A stretch of DNA of 64,000 nt from an uncultured Aquimarina sp. (GCA_947496555.1 CANMDH010000032.1:1-64000); one strand, 5' to 3'; shown: positions 1 through 8,861, numbered from the stretch's first letter. The notes: generated by a model not told the origin, from the sequence alone. A program made the numbers and translations.

Positions 1-34
1 CGCAAACCATTTATTACTAAAGGTTTGCGGTTGT
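1..34 (+). terminator. Probable Rho-independent terminator at left edge
   Basis: A perfect 8-bp stem CGCAAACC/GGTTTGCG encloses a 13-nt AT-rich loop and is followed by a T-rich run after GGTTG. It probably ends a gene lying left of the window. A second hairpin, ACGGATT/AATCCGT, follows near 52-74. Confidence 0.5.
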
Positions 35-94
35 TTTTTGCCATAGACCTACGGATTTAAGGTTGTAATCCGTGCAATTTCTACCTCCTAGCTA

Positions 95-262
95 CCCCCG
101 TAGCGCTCGTCTGTGACGGGTGCCGTCAAAGATAGTTTGGATTTGAAATCCTGGCAAATTACTAACATGATGTCTACTCAGATTGCAAACCCGAGTAATC
201 AGTGATCACTATATTTTCAATATTTATGAGATATGGTTACCTTGGTGACTATATTTGGCGTT
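95..262 (+). repeat. Repeat A copy 1 (attC-like spacer)
   Basis: First of eight related copies of a 170-200 bp element. It carries the hairpin TGACGG-GTG-CCGTCA, the GAGTAATCAGTGATCAC block, and the near-terminal stem ATATGGTTACC-TT-GGTGACTATAT, and ends at the GTT of the next cassette. Its 5' edge (CCCCCGTAGCGCTCG) is the short form, which has no complement to a cassette start. Confidence 0.75.
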
Positions 263-296
263 GGCGGTAATTGAACAAGACTAAATTTATAACAAT

Positions 297-1118
297 ATGA
301 AATCATACTTAACCATTATAGTATCTTTACTATTTCTTTATGGATGTAATAATCCAAAGGAAGTAGAAAAGAAAAATGAATCAAATAAAAATCCAAAAGT
401 TGCAATTTTAGGAGTATTCCATTTTGCTGGAACTTCAGATTTTTCTTCAGTAGAATTTGAAAGTCTAGAATCTGAAAAAAGACAGATTGAGATTAGAGAT
501 ATTGTTCAAAAACTCAAAGAGTTTAAACCAACCAAAATTATGCTTGAATTTCCATCCTCTGACTCAAAATATTTAGATAGTCTATATAATGCTACTTTGA
601 ATGAGAATCGAAATTTTACTATAAACGAAATAGAACAATTGGGCTTTAGATTGGCGAAAGAGCTAAATCATAAAAGAGTTTACTCTATAGATTACAAACT
701 GAATTTACCATTTAACGAACTTACAAAATTTGCAGAAAATAATGATAAAGAAAGGTTTAGTGAAATGATTGCTTCCATCAAAGAGCAAGACAAAAAAGAA
801 TCTAACTATTTAGCAAAAAATACATTGCTTGATTATTTAATATATCGAAACTCAGATGATGAAGACATTAGAAATAAAGATCAATATATAAACAAAACTG
901 CAAAATTTGTTGATGGTTTAAGTTATGTTGGAGCGAAATTTGTGTCAAAGTGGTGGGAACGAAATATTTATATGATGACAAATATTGATAGGTGGATTAT
1001 GCCAGATGATAGGATTTTGGTTATTGTAGGTGCAGCTCACAGAGCAATTTTAAGAGATTTTTATGAAGACAGAACAGATACTGATTATATTGAAATCAGA
1101 ACATATTTGGAAGAATAA
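297..1118 (+). CDS. Lipoprotein of the DUF5694 / TraB-like type
   Basis: A 273-residue protein with a lipoprotein signal (hydrophobic run, then LYGC, acylated Cys near residue 17). After a charged linker comes ILGVFHFAG near residue 38, then IMLEFPSS and, near the C-terminus, VIVGAAHRAIL. The paired FHF...E...GAAH pattern resembles DUF5694 and the wider TraB/ChaN-like group, which use His and Glu residues, but the catalytic activity is not established. It is alone in its cassette, which starts at GTTGGCGG (260-267). Repeat A copy 2 follows its stop codon within a few bases and no matching CCGCCAAC end was found, so the right cassette end seems lost or overwritten. The family call is from memory of motifs and is moderately sure. 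Confidence 0.7.
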   Translation: MKSYLTIIVSLLFLYGCNNPKEVEKKNESNKNPKVAILGVFHFAGTSDFSSVEFESLESEKRQIEIRDIVQKLKEFKPTKIMLEFPSSDSKYLDSLYNATLNENRNFTINEIEQLGFRLAKELNHKRVYSIDYKLNLPFNELTKFAENNDKERFSEMIASIKEQDKKESNYLAKNTLLDYLIYRNSDDEDIRNKDQYINKTAKFVDGLSYVGAKFVSKWWERNIYMMTNIDRWIMPDDRILVIVGAAHRAILRDFYEDRTDTDYIEIRTYLEE

Positions 1119-1124
1119 AACTAT

Positions 1125-1295
1125 CCCCCCGCTAGCCCTCGTCTGTGATGGGTATCGTCAAAGATAGTACAGATTTAAAATCCAGGTAAATTACTAGCAG
1201 TATGCCTACCCAGATCGCGAACCTGAGTGATCAGCGATCACTATATTTTCAATAGTTACGAGATATAGTTATCTTGGTAACTATATATATGCGTT
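1125..1295 (+). repeat. Repeat A copy 2 (attC-like spacer)
   Basis: Short-form copy starting CCCCCCGCTAGCCCTCG directly after the preceding stop codon. It contains the wobble-conserved hairpin TGATGG-GTA-TCGTCA, the perfect GTGATC-AGC-GATCAC hairpin at 1227-1241, outer arms GATCGC/GCGATC, and the terminal stem ATATAGTTATC-TT-GGTAACTATAT. It ends at GTT 1293-1295. Confidence 0.8.
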
Positions 1296-1308
1296 ACCTG
1301 CAATTATT

Positions 1309-2007
1309 ATGGACAAATCGATTACATGGGCAGAAAAGCTGAATAAAGGACATGCACTTGTGGACTTGGGCTATCGAGATTACATTGCAGCTCGCCTATT
1401 ACTCAATAACCATTTAATTATTCAAGGGTTAACACTTGCGAGTACTTCTGTAGAAAAATATTTAAAAGCTATTATTGTATTTAATCTTCAGAAAAAAGAA
1501 AAATATGATTATCATTTAAACAGATTTGAATCACTTAAAAAACTTCTCCAGAAAGTTAATAATGACATAACTGAAGAATTTGATCCTGTTTTCCTAGACA
1601 TATTGCAAAATGCTTTTAGAATAAGATATTACGACAGAATCAAAGCACCAATATTCATGGGCTTCCATATAAATCAGTTAATTGGTGAATTAGATTATAC
1701 TATCGACTTTATGGAAAAGTATGTTTCCAACACCCAAAATAATGGAAAATCCATGTCGAAATATTCCAGAGCAATTAAAAATAATGATTCACACCTTTAT
1801 GAGAATAATTACATCCTTAGGAATGAGAATAAAAAAGACTTTATGGAAAAAACTGATATTGGTTTTTCAATCTACATCCGAACAGCATCTGAATTTCATG
1901 AAGAAAAAGTAGTAAAAGGAGGAAAAACCCAAAATAAATATGAAGGTCAAATATCAAAGTTCACGGATTTCAATGAAACTATATTTTTAAATAATAAAAG
2001 CAGGTAA
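1309..2007 (+). CDS. HEPN-domain protein
   Basis: A 232-residue cytosolic protein. Residues 1-140 form a HEPN-type helical domain: STSVEKYLKAIIVFN near 45-59, the HLNRFESLKKLL segment near 69-80, and IRYYDRIKA near 107. HEPN proteins are often RNases of toxin-antitoxin or defence systems, usually beside an MNT nucleotidyltransferase. None is encoded next to this gene. The C-terminal 90 residues (basic, Asn-rich, ending FLNNKSR) have no family I recognise. The gene fills its cassette: it starts 16 nt after GTT 1293, and its stop codon lies inside the terminal GCAGGTAAC (2000-2008), the exact reverse complement of the cassette start GTTACCTGC. Confidence 0.7.
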   Translation: MDKSITWAEKLNKGHALVDLGYRDYIAARLLLNNHLIIQGLTLASTSVEKYLKAIIVFNLQKKEKYDYHLNRFESLKKLLQKVNNDITEEFDPVFLDILQNAFRIRYYDRIKAPIFMGFHINQLIGELDYTIDFMEKYVSNTQNNGKSMSKYSRAIKNNDSHLYENNYILRNENKKDFMEKTDIGFSIYIRTASEFHEEKVVKGGKTQNKYEGQISKFTDFNETIFLNNKSR

Positions 2008-2131
2008 CACCTTGTATAGTTAATTGCTAGAGTATCTTTCTGCCAATCGGAAAATTCTCCGAATTTCCCTCAGACTCGTCCCCTTTTGCTATCTTAGTTG
2101 CTTAACGCAACTAACCATACACAAACAAGTT
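2000..2131 (+). repeat. attC-like site of the HEPN cassette
   Basis: Begins with GCAGGTAAC, the complement of the cassette start at 1293-1301, and ends at the GTT (2129-2131) of the next cassette. Between them are the imperfect palindrome GGAAAATTC-TC-CGAATTTCC and a perfect 8-bp hairpin TTAGTTGC/GCAACTAA. The sequence is unrelated to repeat A but has the same layout. Confidence 0.65.
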
Positions 2132-2157
2132 GTGTGCCATTTGATAAATAGAAAGTT

Positions 2158-2559
2158 ATGAAAAAAGCACTTAATCCATTTGGGCTCCATACTATAACAC
2201 CATACATGGTTGTGGAAAATGTTGAAAAGTTGATAGAATTCCTTGAAGGAGTTTTCGATGTAGTGCCAAGAGGGGAAATCAACTACCGAGATGACAATTC
2301 TGTTCAACATGCAGAAATCAAAATAGGAGATTCTGTTATTATGATGGGGGAACCAAGCCCTAAATTTCCAGATGTCAAGCCAACAAAGTGTGGAATGTAT
2401 ATTTATGTTAATGATTGTGATACCGTATATGAAAAGGCATTGAAATATGGCGGACGTTCAATTTCTGAGCCTATGGACTATCCGCATGGAGATAGATTTG
2501 CCGGAATTAAAGATTTTGCCGGAAATACTTGGTGGATTGTCACTCATGTCGGAAAATAA
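2158..2559 (+). CDS. VOC (glyoxalase/PhnB-like) family protein
   Basis: A 133-residue single VOC domain. It has the HTITPYMVVENVEKLIEF opening, HAEIKIGDSVIMMGE in the middle, CGMYIYVNDCDTVYEKAL, and a C-terminal GDRFAGIKDFAGNTWWI, which is the usual order for PhnB-like members. His, Glu and Asp positions could form a metal site. Family members bind or inactivate small molecules such as bleomycin, fosfomycin or methylglyoxal; the substrate here cannot be read from the sequence. Sole gene of a cassette bounded by GTTGTGTGCC (2129-2138) and its exact reverse complement GGCACACAAC (2567-2576). Confidence 0.85.
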   Translation: MKKALNPFGLHTITPYMVVENVEKLIEFLEGVFDVVPRGEINYRDDNSVQHAEIKIGDSVIMMGEPSPKFPDVKPTKCGMYIYVNDCDTVYEKALKYGGRSISEPMDYPHGDRFAGIKDFAGNTWWIVTHVGK

Positions 2560-2566
2560 TAAATAC

Positions 2567-2764
2567 GGCACACAACAATGGCTCCTATGAAAAGCCTTAG
2601 TCCCCCGATCATCTGTGACGGGTGCCGTTAAAGATAGTTTCAGATTTGAAATCCTGGTAAATTACTAGCATAATGCCTACCCAGATCGCGAACCAGAGTA
2701 ATCTGCGATGACTATATTTTCAATATTTATGAGATATGGTTACCTTGGCAACTATATATACGTT
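2567..2764 (+). repeat. Repeat A copy 3, long form (full attC-like site)
   Basis: Begins with GGCACACAAC, complement of its own cassette start, continues AATGGCTCCTATGAAAAGCC (shared with copy 6) and then the common core with the perfect TGACGG-GTG-CCGTCA hairpin and the terminal TTACC-TT-GGCAACTATAT stem. It closes at GTT 2762-2764. This is the best example of a complete repeat A. Confidence 0.8.
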
Positions 2765-2809
2765 AGCAAAAATAGCTCTCTATCCTCTTAATATCATAAA
2801 GTAAGAATT

Positions 2810-3736
2810 ATGGAAAATAAAACAGAACAAATATTAAAAGACATAAAACATTACGAAAATGTCAATAGAAATTTACCTAAAACTATTGAGGGATTATTAG
2901 CAAAAGAATACACTGAAATTGAAATAATAAATGGAATAAAAAATTATAAATTTAAAAACAAAAATCAGAACAGAATAATAGGTTTAATACTCATAATTAT
3001 TGGTGTGATAATGTTTATGTACTTTATCCCAACTTTTGTAAACAATGGATTTTACTATGAGCTATCATCAATGGGCGATTTTTTTAGGTTAAATGAAAGA
3101 ATTATTAAATATGGATTGTCTCTATCTTTAATTTTAACTGGAGTCCTCATCATTTTCAATAAGAATTTCACTAACAAATTGGTAAAAGTATCATTGTTGA
3201 TTATATCAATAATATTTACGCTTTTTATTACTACTTATCATTCTTATATAGCATATATTACTGGAATATTGGCAGTGATTTTATTATCACAAATTATTTT
3301 ACCTGGAAAAACTAACAACCCTAAAGTTTTGGAGATTCTAAGTAACAATTTTAATATTTGGAAGGGTTCCATAATATATATTCCAATTCTTATGTGTTTG
3401 GCATTGTTATGGTGGACACCCATAGAATTTGTGTTTTTGGATAATGGGAATGGTGGTTCAACGGCTAATCTAAAATTTCTTGATTACACCTTAATGTATT
3501 CTAAAACAATAATAATTTATTTAAGTCTAATTACCGCTATACTTTTATCAATCAATAAATATAAATTTAAAATTTTACCATATGTATTATCTTCAATATG
3601 TTTAATATTCTGTATCATTAGCTTATTCCATACAAATTTTCAAAAAGCTCTAATTCCCAGTTTGATTATATGCATTGTATGTATAATAACAATACTGAAA
3701 AATAAACTTTTGCTAACAAAAAGTAAAAAACATTAA
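2810..3736 (+). CDS. Multi-pass membrane protein, function unknown
   Basis: A 308-residue protein with a charged cytosolic N-terminus of about 55 residues containing KTIEGLLAKEYTEIEI, then about eight predicted membrane spans (roughly 55-75, 102-118, 127-145, 149-165, 188-207, 233-250, 255-272, 280-298). No catalytic motif is seen and I do not recognise the family. The cassette starts GTTAGCAAAA at 2762. The exact complement TTTTGCTAAC is inside the last codons of the gene (3708-3717), so the last nine residues (LLLTKSKKH) are encoded by the attC-like site itself. Confidence 0.75.
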   Translation: MENKTEQILKDIKHYENVNRNLPKTIEGLLAKEYTEIEIINGIKNYKFKNKNQNRIIGLILIIIGVIMFMYFIPTFVNNGFYYELSSMGDFFRLNERIIKYGLSLSLILTGVLIIFNKNFTNKLVKVSLLIISIIFTLFITTYHSYIAYITGILAVILLSQIILPGKTNNPKVLEILSNNFNIWKGSIIYIPILMCLALLWWTPIEFVFLDNGNGGSTANLKFLDYTLMYSKTIIIYLSLITAILLSINKYKFKILPYVLSSICLIFCIISLFHTNFQKALIPSLIICIVCIITILKNKLLLTKSKKH

Positions 3737-3759
3737 AACGACTTTTTACTTAAACCGTT
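3708..3759 (+). repeat. Short attC-like site overlapping a gene end
   Basis: About 52 bp. It runs from TTTTGCTAAC (complement of the cassette start at 2762) through a perfect 9-bp inverted repeat AAGTAAAAA (3721-3729)/TTTTTACTT (3743-3751) to the GTT at 3757. It is close to the minimal attC layout and lacks repeat A sequence. Confidence 0.65.
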
Positions 3760-3780
3760 ATAGCCTACTAAAAGAAAAAA

Positions 3781-4668
3781 ATGTCTAATGTCAATCGATT
3801 TAATGTAAGAGAATTAAAAAATAAATTTGATTTTGCTGAAACGGAAGAAAACTATTTTTTCAAGCCAAGACATGTACAGCATTTAGAATTCAAAGAACCC
3901 TACCGAACGGAAACTTACGGTATGGGTTTGATAACAGGAGGAAGTATTATACTTAAAGTTGATTTACAAGAGTATCATGTGACCGCTCCTTCCTTGATTT
4001 GTATGGGACCGAATGTAATTAGACAATGGATTCCTACTCACGAGCCATTAGAAACAAGTTCTTTTTTTTTAACAGACGATTTTCTTTTGCCCATGCTCTC
4101 TGATGTAAAGTTCTTTAATCAGTTTCCGTTTTTTCAAAAAAATGGGGTTCATTATTGTCCTATTATGGAATTGGAAAAGATTCAATTAGAAATTATTTTT
4201 AAAAAAATAGAGGATATAGAAAATAATAACTATAGCTATAAAAAGGAATTGCTAAAATCGTATGCAATCGCGTTGTTATATGAAATTTCAGAAATCTATT
4301 CCAACTATTCCAACCAAGCGATTCAGAAAATATCAAAATCCGATTTGCTAGTGCACAATTTCAAAGATTTGTTATTCAAATATTTTCACAAGGAAAGGTC
4401 TGTGAAATTTTATGCGATGAAATTATTTTTACATCCTAAGTATTTCTCTCAAACGATCAAAGATAGTACAGGCAAGACCGCAAGCGATTGGATTTGCGAA
4501 ATAACAATTTTAGAAGCAAAAGTACTCTTACAAAATCCCGATTTGACTATCAATGAAATTGCTGAACAACTCCACTTTCCTGATGCATCTACTTTTGGAA
4601 AATATTTTAAAAAACACACCACTAAAAGCCCTTCCTACTATCGCAAATCAATAGTTAAAAAAAGCTAA
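3781..4668 (+). CDS. AraC-family transcriptional regulator
   Basis: A 295-residue regulator. The N-terminal half (about 30-130) is a cupin-like sensor region, with GGSIILKVDLQEYHVTAPSL resembling AraC_binding domains. Residues about 195-290 are the double helix-turn-helix: FYAMKLFLHPKYFSQTIKDS for the first, and LTINEIAEQLHFPDASTFGK followed by YFKKHTTKSPSYYR for the second. It heads a 2.6 kb unit that begins at GTT 3757 and also holds an esterase, an NTF2-like gene and a pirin fragment. In flavobacteria such a regulator usually controls the adjacent enzyme genes, so local control is inferred. Confidence 0.9.
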   Translation: MSNVNRFNVRELKNKFDFAETEENYFFKPRHVQHLEFKEPYRTETYGMGLITGGSIILKVDLQEYHVTAPSLICMGPNVIRQWIPTHEPLETSSFFLTDDFLLPMLSDVKFFNQFPFFQKNGVHYCPIMELEKIQLEIIFKKIEDIENNNYSYKKELLKSYAIALLYEISEIYSNYSNQAIQKISKSDLLVHNFKDLLFKYFHKERSVKFYAMKLFLHPKYFSQTIKDSTGKTASDWICEITILEAKVLLQNPDLTINEIAEQLHFPDASTFGKYFKKHTTKSPSYYRKSIVKKS

Positions 4669-4784
4669 TCTTACCTTTTGACCATTCTTACTGAAAATCT
4701 GCCCTTCTTTCGATTGGGATAACGCTGCATCTTTGTATTAAAGAAATTATTATTACAGCGTTAAAAATAAACTCCAATCGAAAA

Positions 4785-5732
4785 ATGAATAACGAAGCGA
4801 GAAAAGTAGTTGAAAACATGCAAAGGTATTCAGAAGCAAATGCTTTCATACTTTCGAAATTGACAGAACAGGAACAATTGCAAGCTGCACGTAAAGGATA
4901 TGAAGGAACCATTCCTATGGCAGGAGAATCTGAAGAAGTGTGGAAAGTGCAAAATATTACTATTGAAGGTGCAGATAAAAATGCCATTCCACTTCGTATT
5001 TACCAACCTATTGATAAGAAGCAACTTCCAATCTTATTGTTCATTCATGGGGGAGGATTTACAGCGGGCAGTTTGGAAACTCACGATAGGCCATTACGCA
5101 AACTTGCCAATCAAAGTGGTTTTTTAATTATAGCCGTTGATTATAGATTAGCTCCAGAATATCCTTTCCCAGCAGCTATCAATGATTGTTATAGTGCTTT
5201 GCAATGGGTAGAAAATAATGCTGAACAAATTAATGTAGACCGTCAAAAAATAGTTGTCGGAGGCGATAGTGCAGGGGGCAACTTGGCAACCGTTACTGCC
5301 CTCATGAATAGAGATAAAGGCGCGACGGATATAGCGGCACAAATACTCATTTACCCCAACACAGATTTGAGCTTGAATTCGGCTACATGGACGTCATTAG
5401 GTGACAAAGGCTATGTGTTGACAAAAGAGGGCATGACTTCAAATGTAAGTAGTTATGTTGGTGATAACGACAAAATAAATCACCATTATATTTCGCCCTT
5501 ACATTCAGAAGATTTATCAGGTTTACCCGAAACCTTAATCGTAACTGGTGGTCATGACCCGCTACATGCTGAAGGAGAAGCATATGCTGAAAAATTACAA
5601 AAAACTAATAGTAATGTTACGCATTGGCATTATGATGGGCAGATTCATGGATTTTTTCAATTTGGAGCCGTTATTTCAGAAGGGAATGAATTAATCACTC
5701 GAATTAGCGATTTTCTAAAAAATAGCATTTAA
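4785..5732 (+). CDS. Alpha/beta hydrolase, hormone-sensitive-lipase-type esterase
   Basis: A 315-residue cytosolic esterase without a signal peptide. The oxyanion motif HGGGF is at 88-92, the nucleophile elbow GDSAGGN has Ser162, and the catalytic Asp258 (GGHDPL) and His288 (QIHGF) complete the triad, all in the order typical of family IV (HSL) carboxylesterases. It likely hydrolyses short acyl esters; the physiological substrate is unknown. It lies 116 bp downstream of the AraC gene and 34 bp before the NTF2-like gene, consistent with one small operon. Confidence 0.9.
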   Translation: MNNEARKVVENMQRYSEANAFILSKLTEQEQLQAARKGYEGTIPMAGESEEVWKVQNITIEGADKNAIPLRIYQPIDKKQLPILLFIHGGGFTAGSLETHDRPLRKLANQSGFLIIAVDYRLAPEYPFPAAINDCYSALQWVENNAEQINVDRQKIVVGGDSAGGNLATVTALMNRDKGATDIAAQILIYPNTDLSLNSATWTSLGDKGYVLTKEGMTSNVSSYVGDNDKINHHYISPLHSEDLSGLPETLIVTGGHDPLHAEGEAYAEKLQKTNSNVTHWHYDGQIHGFFQFGAVISEGNELITRISDFLKNSI

Positions 5733-5766
5733 AGTAGTATTCAAATCTTAAATAAAAATCATAAAA

Positions 5767-6156
5767 ATGAAAAATACAAAAATTGCAAAAAGTTATCTTA
5801 AAGCTGCTTACAGCAATGAAGTTGAGAAGGCAAAAAGTTATTTATCTGAAAATATTATGCTTAGAATGGGCGGTAAAAATGCCCTAGCAGGTACCTATAA
5901 AGGTAAAGATGAATTCTTCGGAGCATTTGGGAAAATGTTGGAAATGTCCAACTATACCTATAAGATGATTGAACAGATAGAATGGTTAGAAGGTAAAAAT
6001 AGAACAATTCTAATGACAATAGAACAAGTAGAGAAAAACGGAAAAGAAGTAGCTTTTGAGAGGGTGGTTGATTATAAAATTGAAAATTCACTGATCAGTG
6101 AAATAACCATTTATGAGGCACAACCGGAAAAAGTGGATATCTTGTTTAATTTATAG
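5767..6156 (+). CDS. SnoaL-like / NTF2-like domain protein
   Basis: A 129-residue single-domain protein: helical start (AKSYLKAAYSNEVEKAKSYL), then the strand-rich half with GTYKGKDEFFGAFGKML and ENSLISEITIYEAQ. This is the cone-shaped NTF2/SnoaL fold seen in small isomerases, hydrolases and many proteins of unknown role. No signal peptide. It sits between an esterase and a pirin fragment on the same strand, so a shared role in small-molecule metabolism is possible but not shown. Confidence 0.8.
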   Translation: MKNTKIAKSYLKAAYSNEVEKAKSYLSENIMLRMGGKNALAGTYKGKDEFFGAFGKMLEMSNYTYKMIEQIEWLEGKNRTILMTIEQVEKNGKEVAFERVVDYKIENSLISEITIYEAQPEKVDILFNL

Positions 6157-6191
6157 TCTAGAAAACTTTTTTTCGTAAAAAACATATTGTT

Positions 6192-6338
6192 ATGCAATCT
6201 ATATTACATAAGGTAGCAACAAGAGGTCAAGTTAATCATGGTTGGCTCAATTCCAATCACACATTTAGTTTTGGGCATTATACGGATCCTGAACGTATGA
6301 ACTTTGGCGTATTACGTGTTTTGAATGACGACACAGTT
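6192..6338 (+). pseudogene. Pirin family protein, 5' fragment cut by repeat A
   Basis: The first 49 codons match the pirin N-terminus very well ([40 protein letters not shown]). Exactly after that Val codon the sequence changes to repeat A (CCCCGCTAGCCCTCG), and the reading frame ends 14 codons later inside the repeat. Intact pirins are roughly 230-290 residues with a cupin iron site, so this copy lacks most of the protein and the metal ligands that come later. No 3' remainder is seen beyond the repeat, so the rest was deleted or left elsewhere. Confidence 0.85.
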
Positions 6339-6508
6339 TCCCCGCTAGCCCTCGTCTGTGATGGGTGCCGTCAAAGATAGTGCAGATTTGAAATCCTGGA
6401 AAATTACCAGCATTATGCTCACCCAGATTGCGAATTCGAGTAATCAGGTATCACTATATTTTCAATATTTATGAGATATAGTTACCTTGGTGACTATATC
6501 TGTACGTT
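6339..6508 (+). repeat. Repeat A copy 4, abutting truncated pirin gene
   Basis: Short-form copy starting TCCCCGCTAGCCCTCG and ending at GTT 6506-6508. From 6392 to the end it matches copy 5 (9720-9836) at all but one of 117 positions, far closer than any other pair. Confidence 0.85.
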
Positions 6509-6527
6509 GTGCAACATATAAAACTGA

Positions 6528-7031
6528 ATGAGAATTTTAATTTGCTTAATATTAACTCTGACGATTAATCAGTCTTTTTCTCAAAAAACTTTGGATTATT
6601 TAGAAATTCGAACAGAATTAGAAAATTCTTCTAGATCTTTAAATACGATAATTCTTTTACCGAATTCTGATTTTTACATTGGAACAACCATGGAGGCAAT
6701 AGTAGAAAATCCTGAACTAAATCCATGCATTGACATCCAATCTGATAACCAAAAGAATGCAGGTATTATCGGAATTTTAGCTAAATACGGTCTATTAGAC
6801 AAATTATTTATAGAAATTAATAATGAATATGTCGATTTAGGCTCGGAAGAAGTTTTCAAACCAAAAGAGACTGAATTGTATTTAGAATTGTTTTTTAAAA
6901 CTAGAGATTTTGGATTTGTAAGCTGTTTTGTTCCTGTTTTAAAGAAAAGTAGGGCAAAGAAATTGATCAATGATTTATCCAACATATTTGATAGTGAATA
7001 TTGTTTCAATAAACTGGAACGGAAAATATAA
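6528..7031 (+). CDS. Secreted hypothetical protein
   Basis: A 167-residue protein with an N-terminal signal peptide (MRILICLILTLTINQSFSQ, cleavage near residue 19). The mature part has no family I recognise; it contains IILLPNSDFYIGTTMEAIV and a cluster of three Cys (58CID, 134SCF, C-terminal CFNKLE). It is the only gene of a cassette that starts GTTGTGCAAC (6506-6515); a degenerate complement GTCGCAAAAC (8 of 10 matching) follows the stop at 7036-7045. Confidence 0.6.
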   Translation: MRILICLILTLTINQSFSQKTLDYLEIRTELENSSRSLNTIILLPNSDFYIGTTMEAIVENPELNPCIDIQSDNQKNAGIIGILAKYGLLDKLFIEINNEYVDLGSEEVFKPKETELYLELFFKTRDFGFVSCFVPVLKKSRAKKLINDLSNIFDSEYCFNKLERKI

Positions 7032-7035
7032 AAAC

Positions 7036-7204
7036 GTCGCAAAACACTATATATGTGATCATAGCAGCTAAGTGATCAATCGATAGTTATTGTGTTTTTG
7101 GTAAGGCGCAATGCTTGCAAAGAGTAAAAGTTAGCAACCAATGCGCAGATTATGTCGATAGCTTGGTAGCATTTTGCCCTGCTACGACACATATATTAAA
7201 CGTT
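7036..7204 (+). repeat. attC-like spacer, family of its own
   Basis: Runs from GTCGCAAAAC to the GTT at 7202. It contains inverted pairs such as GCGCAATGC...GCATTGG-type arms near 7106-7148 and GTAGCA/TGCTAC near 7167-7187, plus AATCGATAG/TGTCGATAG. There is no coding potential in 7032-7311; the rest is the leader of the sulfatase gene. Confidence 0.5.
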
Positions 7205-7353
7205 AAAACAAACTAGGGTACGTTAAAGGCTACATAATTCTAAACAGTTAAGAAATAAACAACAATCGACAAGGTTAGAAACTAATTTAGTATATACACA
7301 TAATCTTTAACTTGTGTAAACTATGTATCTTAACGAACATAATAAGTTCGAAT

Positions 7354-8811
7354 ATGAAAATAGTTTTATTAAAATTATCGGTAGCGATTTTAATAATCTC
7401 GTTTCTTTGGGGATGCAAAAAAACGCATAAAAAACTGCCTAACATTATATTAATGGTAGCTGACGATTTAGGCTACAGCGATTTGTCCTGTTATCGTGAA
7501 AACATCCAAAAAATGGAAAATCCCCCAACTTGTCAAACACCTTATATTGATAATTTGGCAAAAAACGGGATGCGTTTCACATCTTTTTATAGTGGAGCCG
7601 CAGTATGCTCTCCATCAAGATCAGCATTGATGACCGGAAGAAACAAAACCCGTTTGGGGATTTACAACTGGATTCCTGATAATGTACCGATGCATTTGAG
7701 GAACGAAGAAACAACTATCGCAGAAATGCTAAAACAAAATGGTTATGCTACCGGACATTTTGGCAAATGGCACCTCACATCAGCAAACATGTCCCAGCCT
7801 GAACCCTTAGACCAAGGCTTTGATTATGCTTTCTGGACACATAATAACGCCAACCCATCACATCAAAATCCAGTAAATTTTATTAGAAATAGAAATAAAA
7901 CGGGAGAGTTAAAAGGCTATTCAAGTCATTTGGTTGTTCAAGAAGCAAAGGAATGGCTCGACAAGCAAAAAGGCAGCAAGAAACCATTTTACATGAATGT
8001 TTGGTTTCATGAACCTCATTTGCAACAAGCAGCACCGGACAGTTTAAAGAACAGGCATAAAAAGAATAAGGCTTACTATGGTTGTATCGAGAATATGGAT
8101 TATGCAATTGGTAAATTGATGCGGTATTTAAAAGAGAACAAACTTGATGAGAATACAATTATTCTATACACTTCAGATAACGGTTCTAAATATCCCGGGT
8201 CCAATGACCCGTTTCGTGGGAAAAAAGTATTTCAGTACGAAGGAGGTATACGAGTACCTTTTATTGCCTATTGGAAAGGAAAGATTCCCAAAAGAACAAC
8301 ATCAAATACCGTAGGACATTTCACAGATGTATTACCTACCATTGCTGCATTTACAAAAAGTGAAGTCCCTAAAAATAAAATAGTAGATGGTGAAAACCTG
8401 TCAAATGTATTCACCGGAAATGACAAAAGTTATCGGCGAAAAGCCCCTTTGTTCTTTTACCGCTACTTTCACGACCCTATTTGTATGCTCCGTCAAGATG
8501 ATATGGTGTTGTTGGGGTATTGGAAAAAACCAAAACCAAAAAAGGACGATTATAATGAAGTAGAAGAAGCTCTGTTCAAACCCACAAATGAAGAACCATG
8601 GTCCCAATGGTCTTTTCAAAAAAGCCACATGGAAGTATTGAAAAAACAAGAACCCAAATATTTCGAATTATACAACATAAAAAATGATGAAGGCCAAAGA
8701 ATTGATATAGCAGCTGAAAATCCTGAAATAACCGAAAACATGAAGCAAACGATGTTAATAAAACGCAAAGAGATGGTTAATGAAGGCGGTGATTGGTACG
8801 AAAAAAAATAA
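7354..8811 (+). CDS. Sulfatase, lipoprotein, Cys-type
   Basis: A 485-residue sulfatase of the alkaline phosphatase superfamily. The start is placed at the ATG at 7354, which gives a clean lipoprotein signal ending FLWGC; an upstream ATG at 7312 would put 14 polar residues before it. PNIILMVADDLGYSD supplies metal ligands, and AVCSPSRSALMTGR carries the Cys of the CxPSR signature (Cys85 from this start) that must be converted to formylglycine. GHFGKWH and YTSDNGSK follow as expected. It likely desulfates a sulfated polysaccharide or small ester at the cell envelope. It lies in a cassette starting GTTAAAACAAAC (7202). Confidence 0.9.
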   Translation: MKIVLLKLSVAILIISFLWGCKKTHKKLPNIILMVADDLGYSDLSCYRENIQKMENPPTCQTPYIDNLAKNGMRFTSFYSGAAVCSPSRSALMTGRNKTRLGIYNWIPDNVPMHLRNEETTIAEMLKQNGYATGHFGKWHLTSANMSQPEPLDQGFDYAFWTHNNANPSHQNPVNFIRNRNKTGELKGYSSHLVVQEAKEWLDKQKGSKKPFYMNVWFHEPHLQQAAPDSLKNRHKKNKAYYGCIENMDYAIGKLMRYLKENKLDENTIILYTSDNGSKYPGSNDPFRGKKVFQYEGGIRVPFIAYWKGKIPKRTTSNTVGHFTDVLPTIAAFTKSEVPKNKIVDGENLSNVFTGNDKSYRRKAPLFFYRYFHDPICMLRQDDMVLLGYWKKPKPKKDDYNEVEEALFKPTNEEPWSQWSFQKSHMEVLKKQEPKYFELYNIKNDEGQRIDIAAENPEITENMKQTMLIKRKEMVNEGGDWYEKK

Positions 8812-8861
8812 ATTGATAATTCAGAACAATAATTATAGAAGTGATAATAGCTATTTTTAAA

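Noticed and set aside
1309-2007. HEPN/MNT toxin-antitoxin pair
   Set aside because: No nucleotidyltransferase gene is adjacent; the next cassette is a VOC protein.
3781-6156. Biosynthetic gene cluster (AraC, esterase, SnoaL-like, monooxygenase nearby)
   Set aside because: No scaffold-forming enzyme is present, and the genes belong to separate cassettes.
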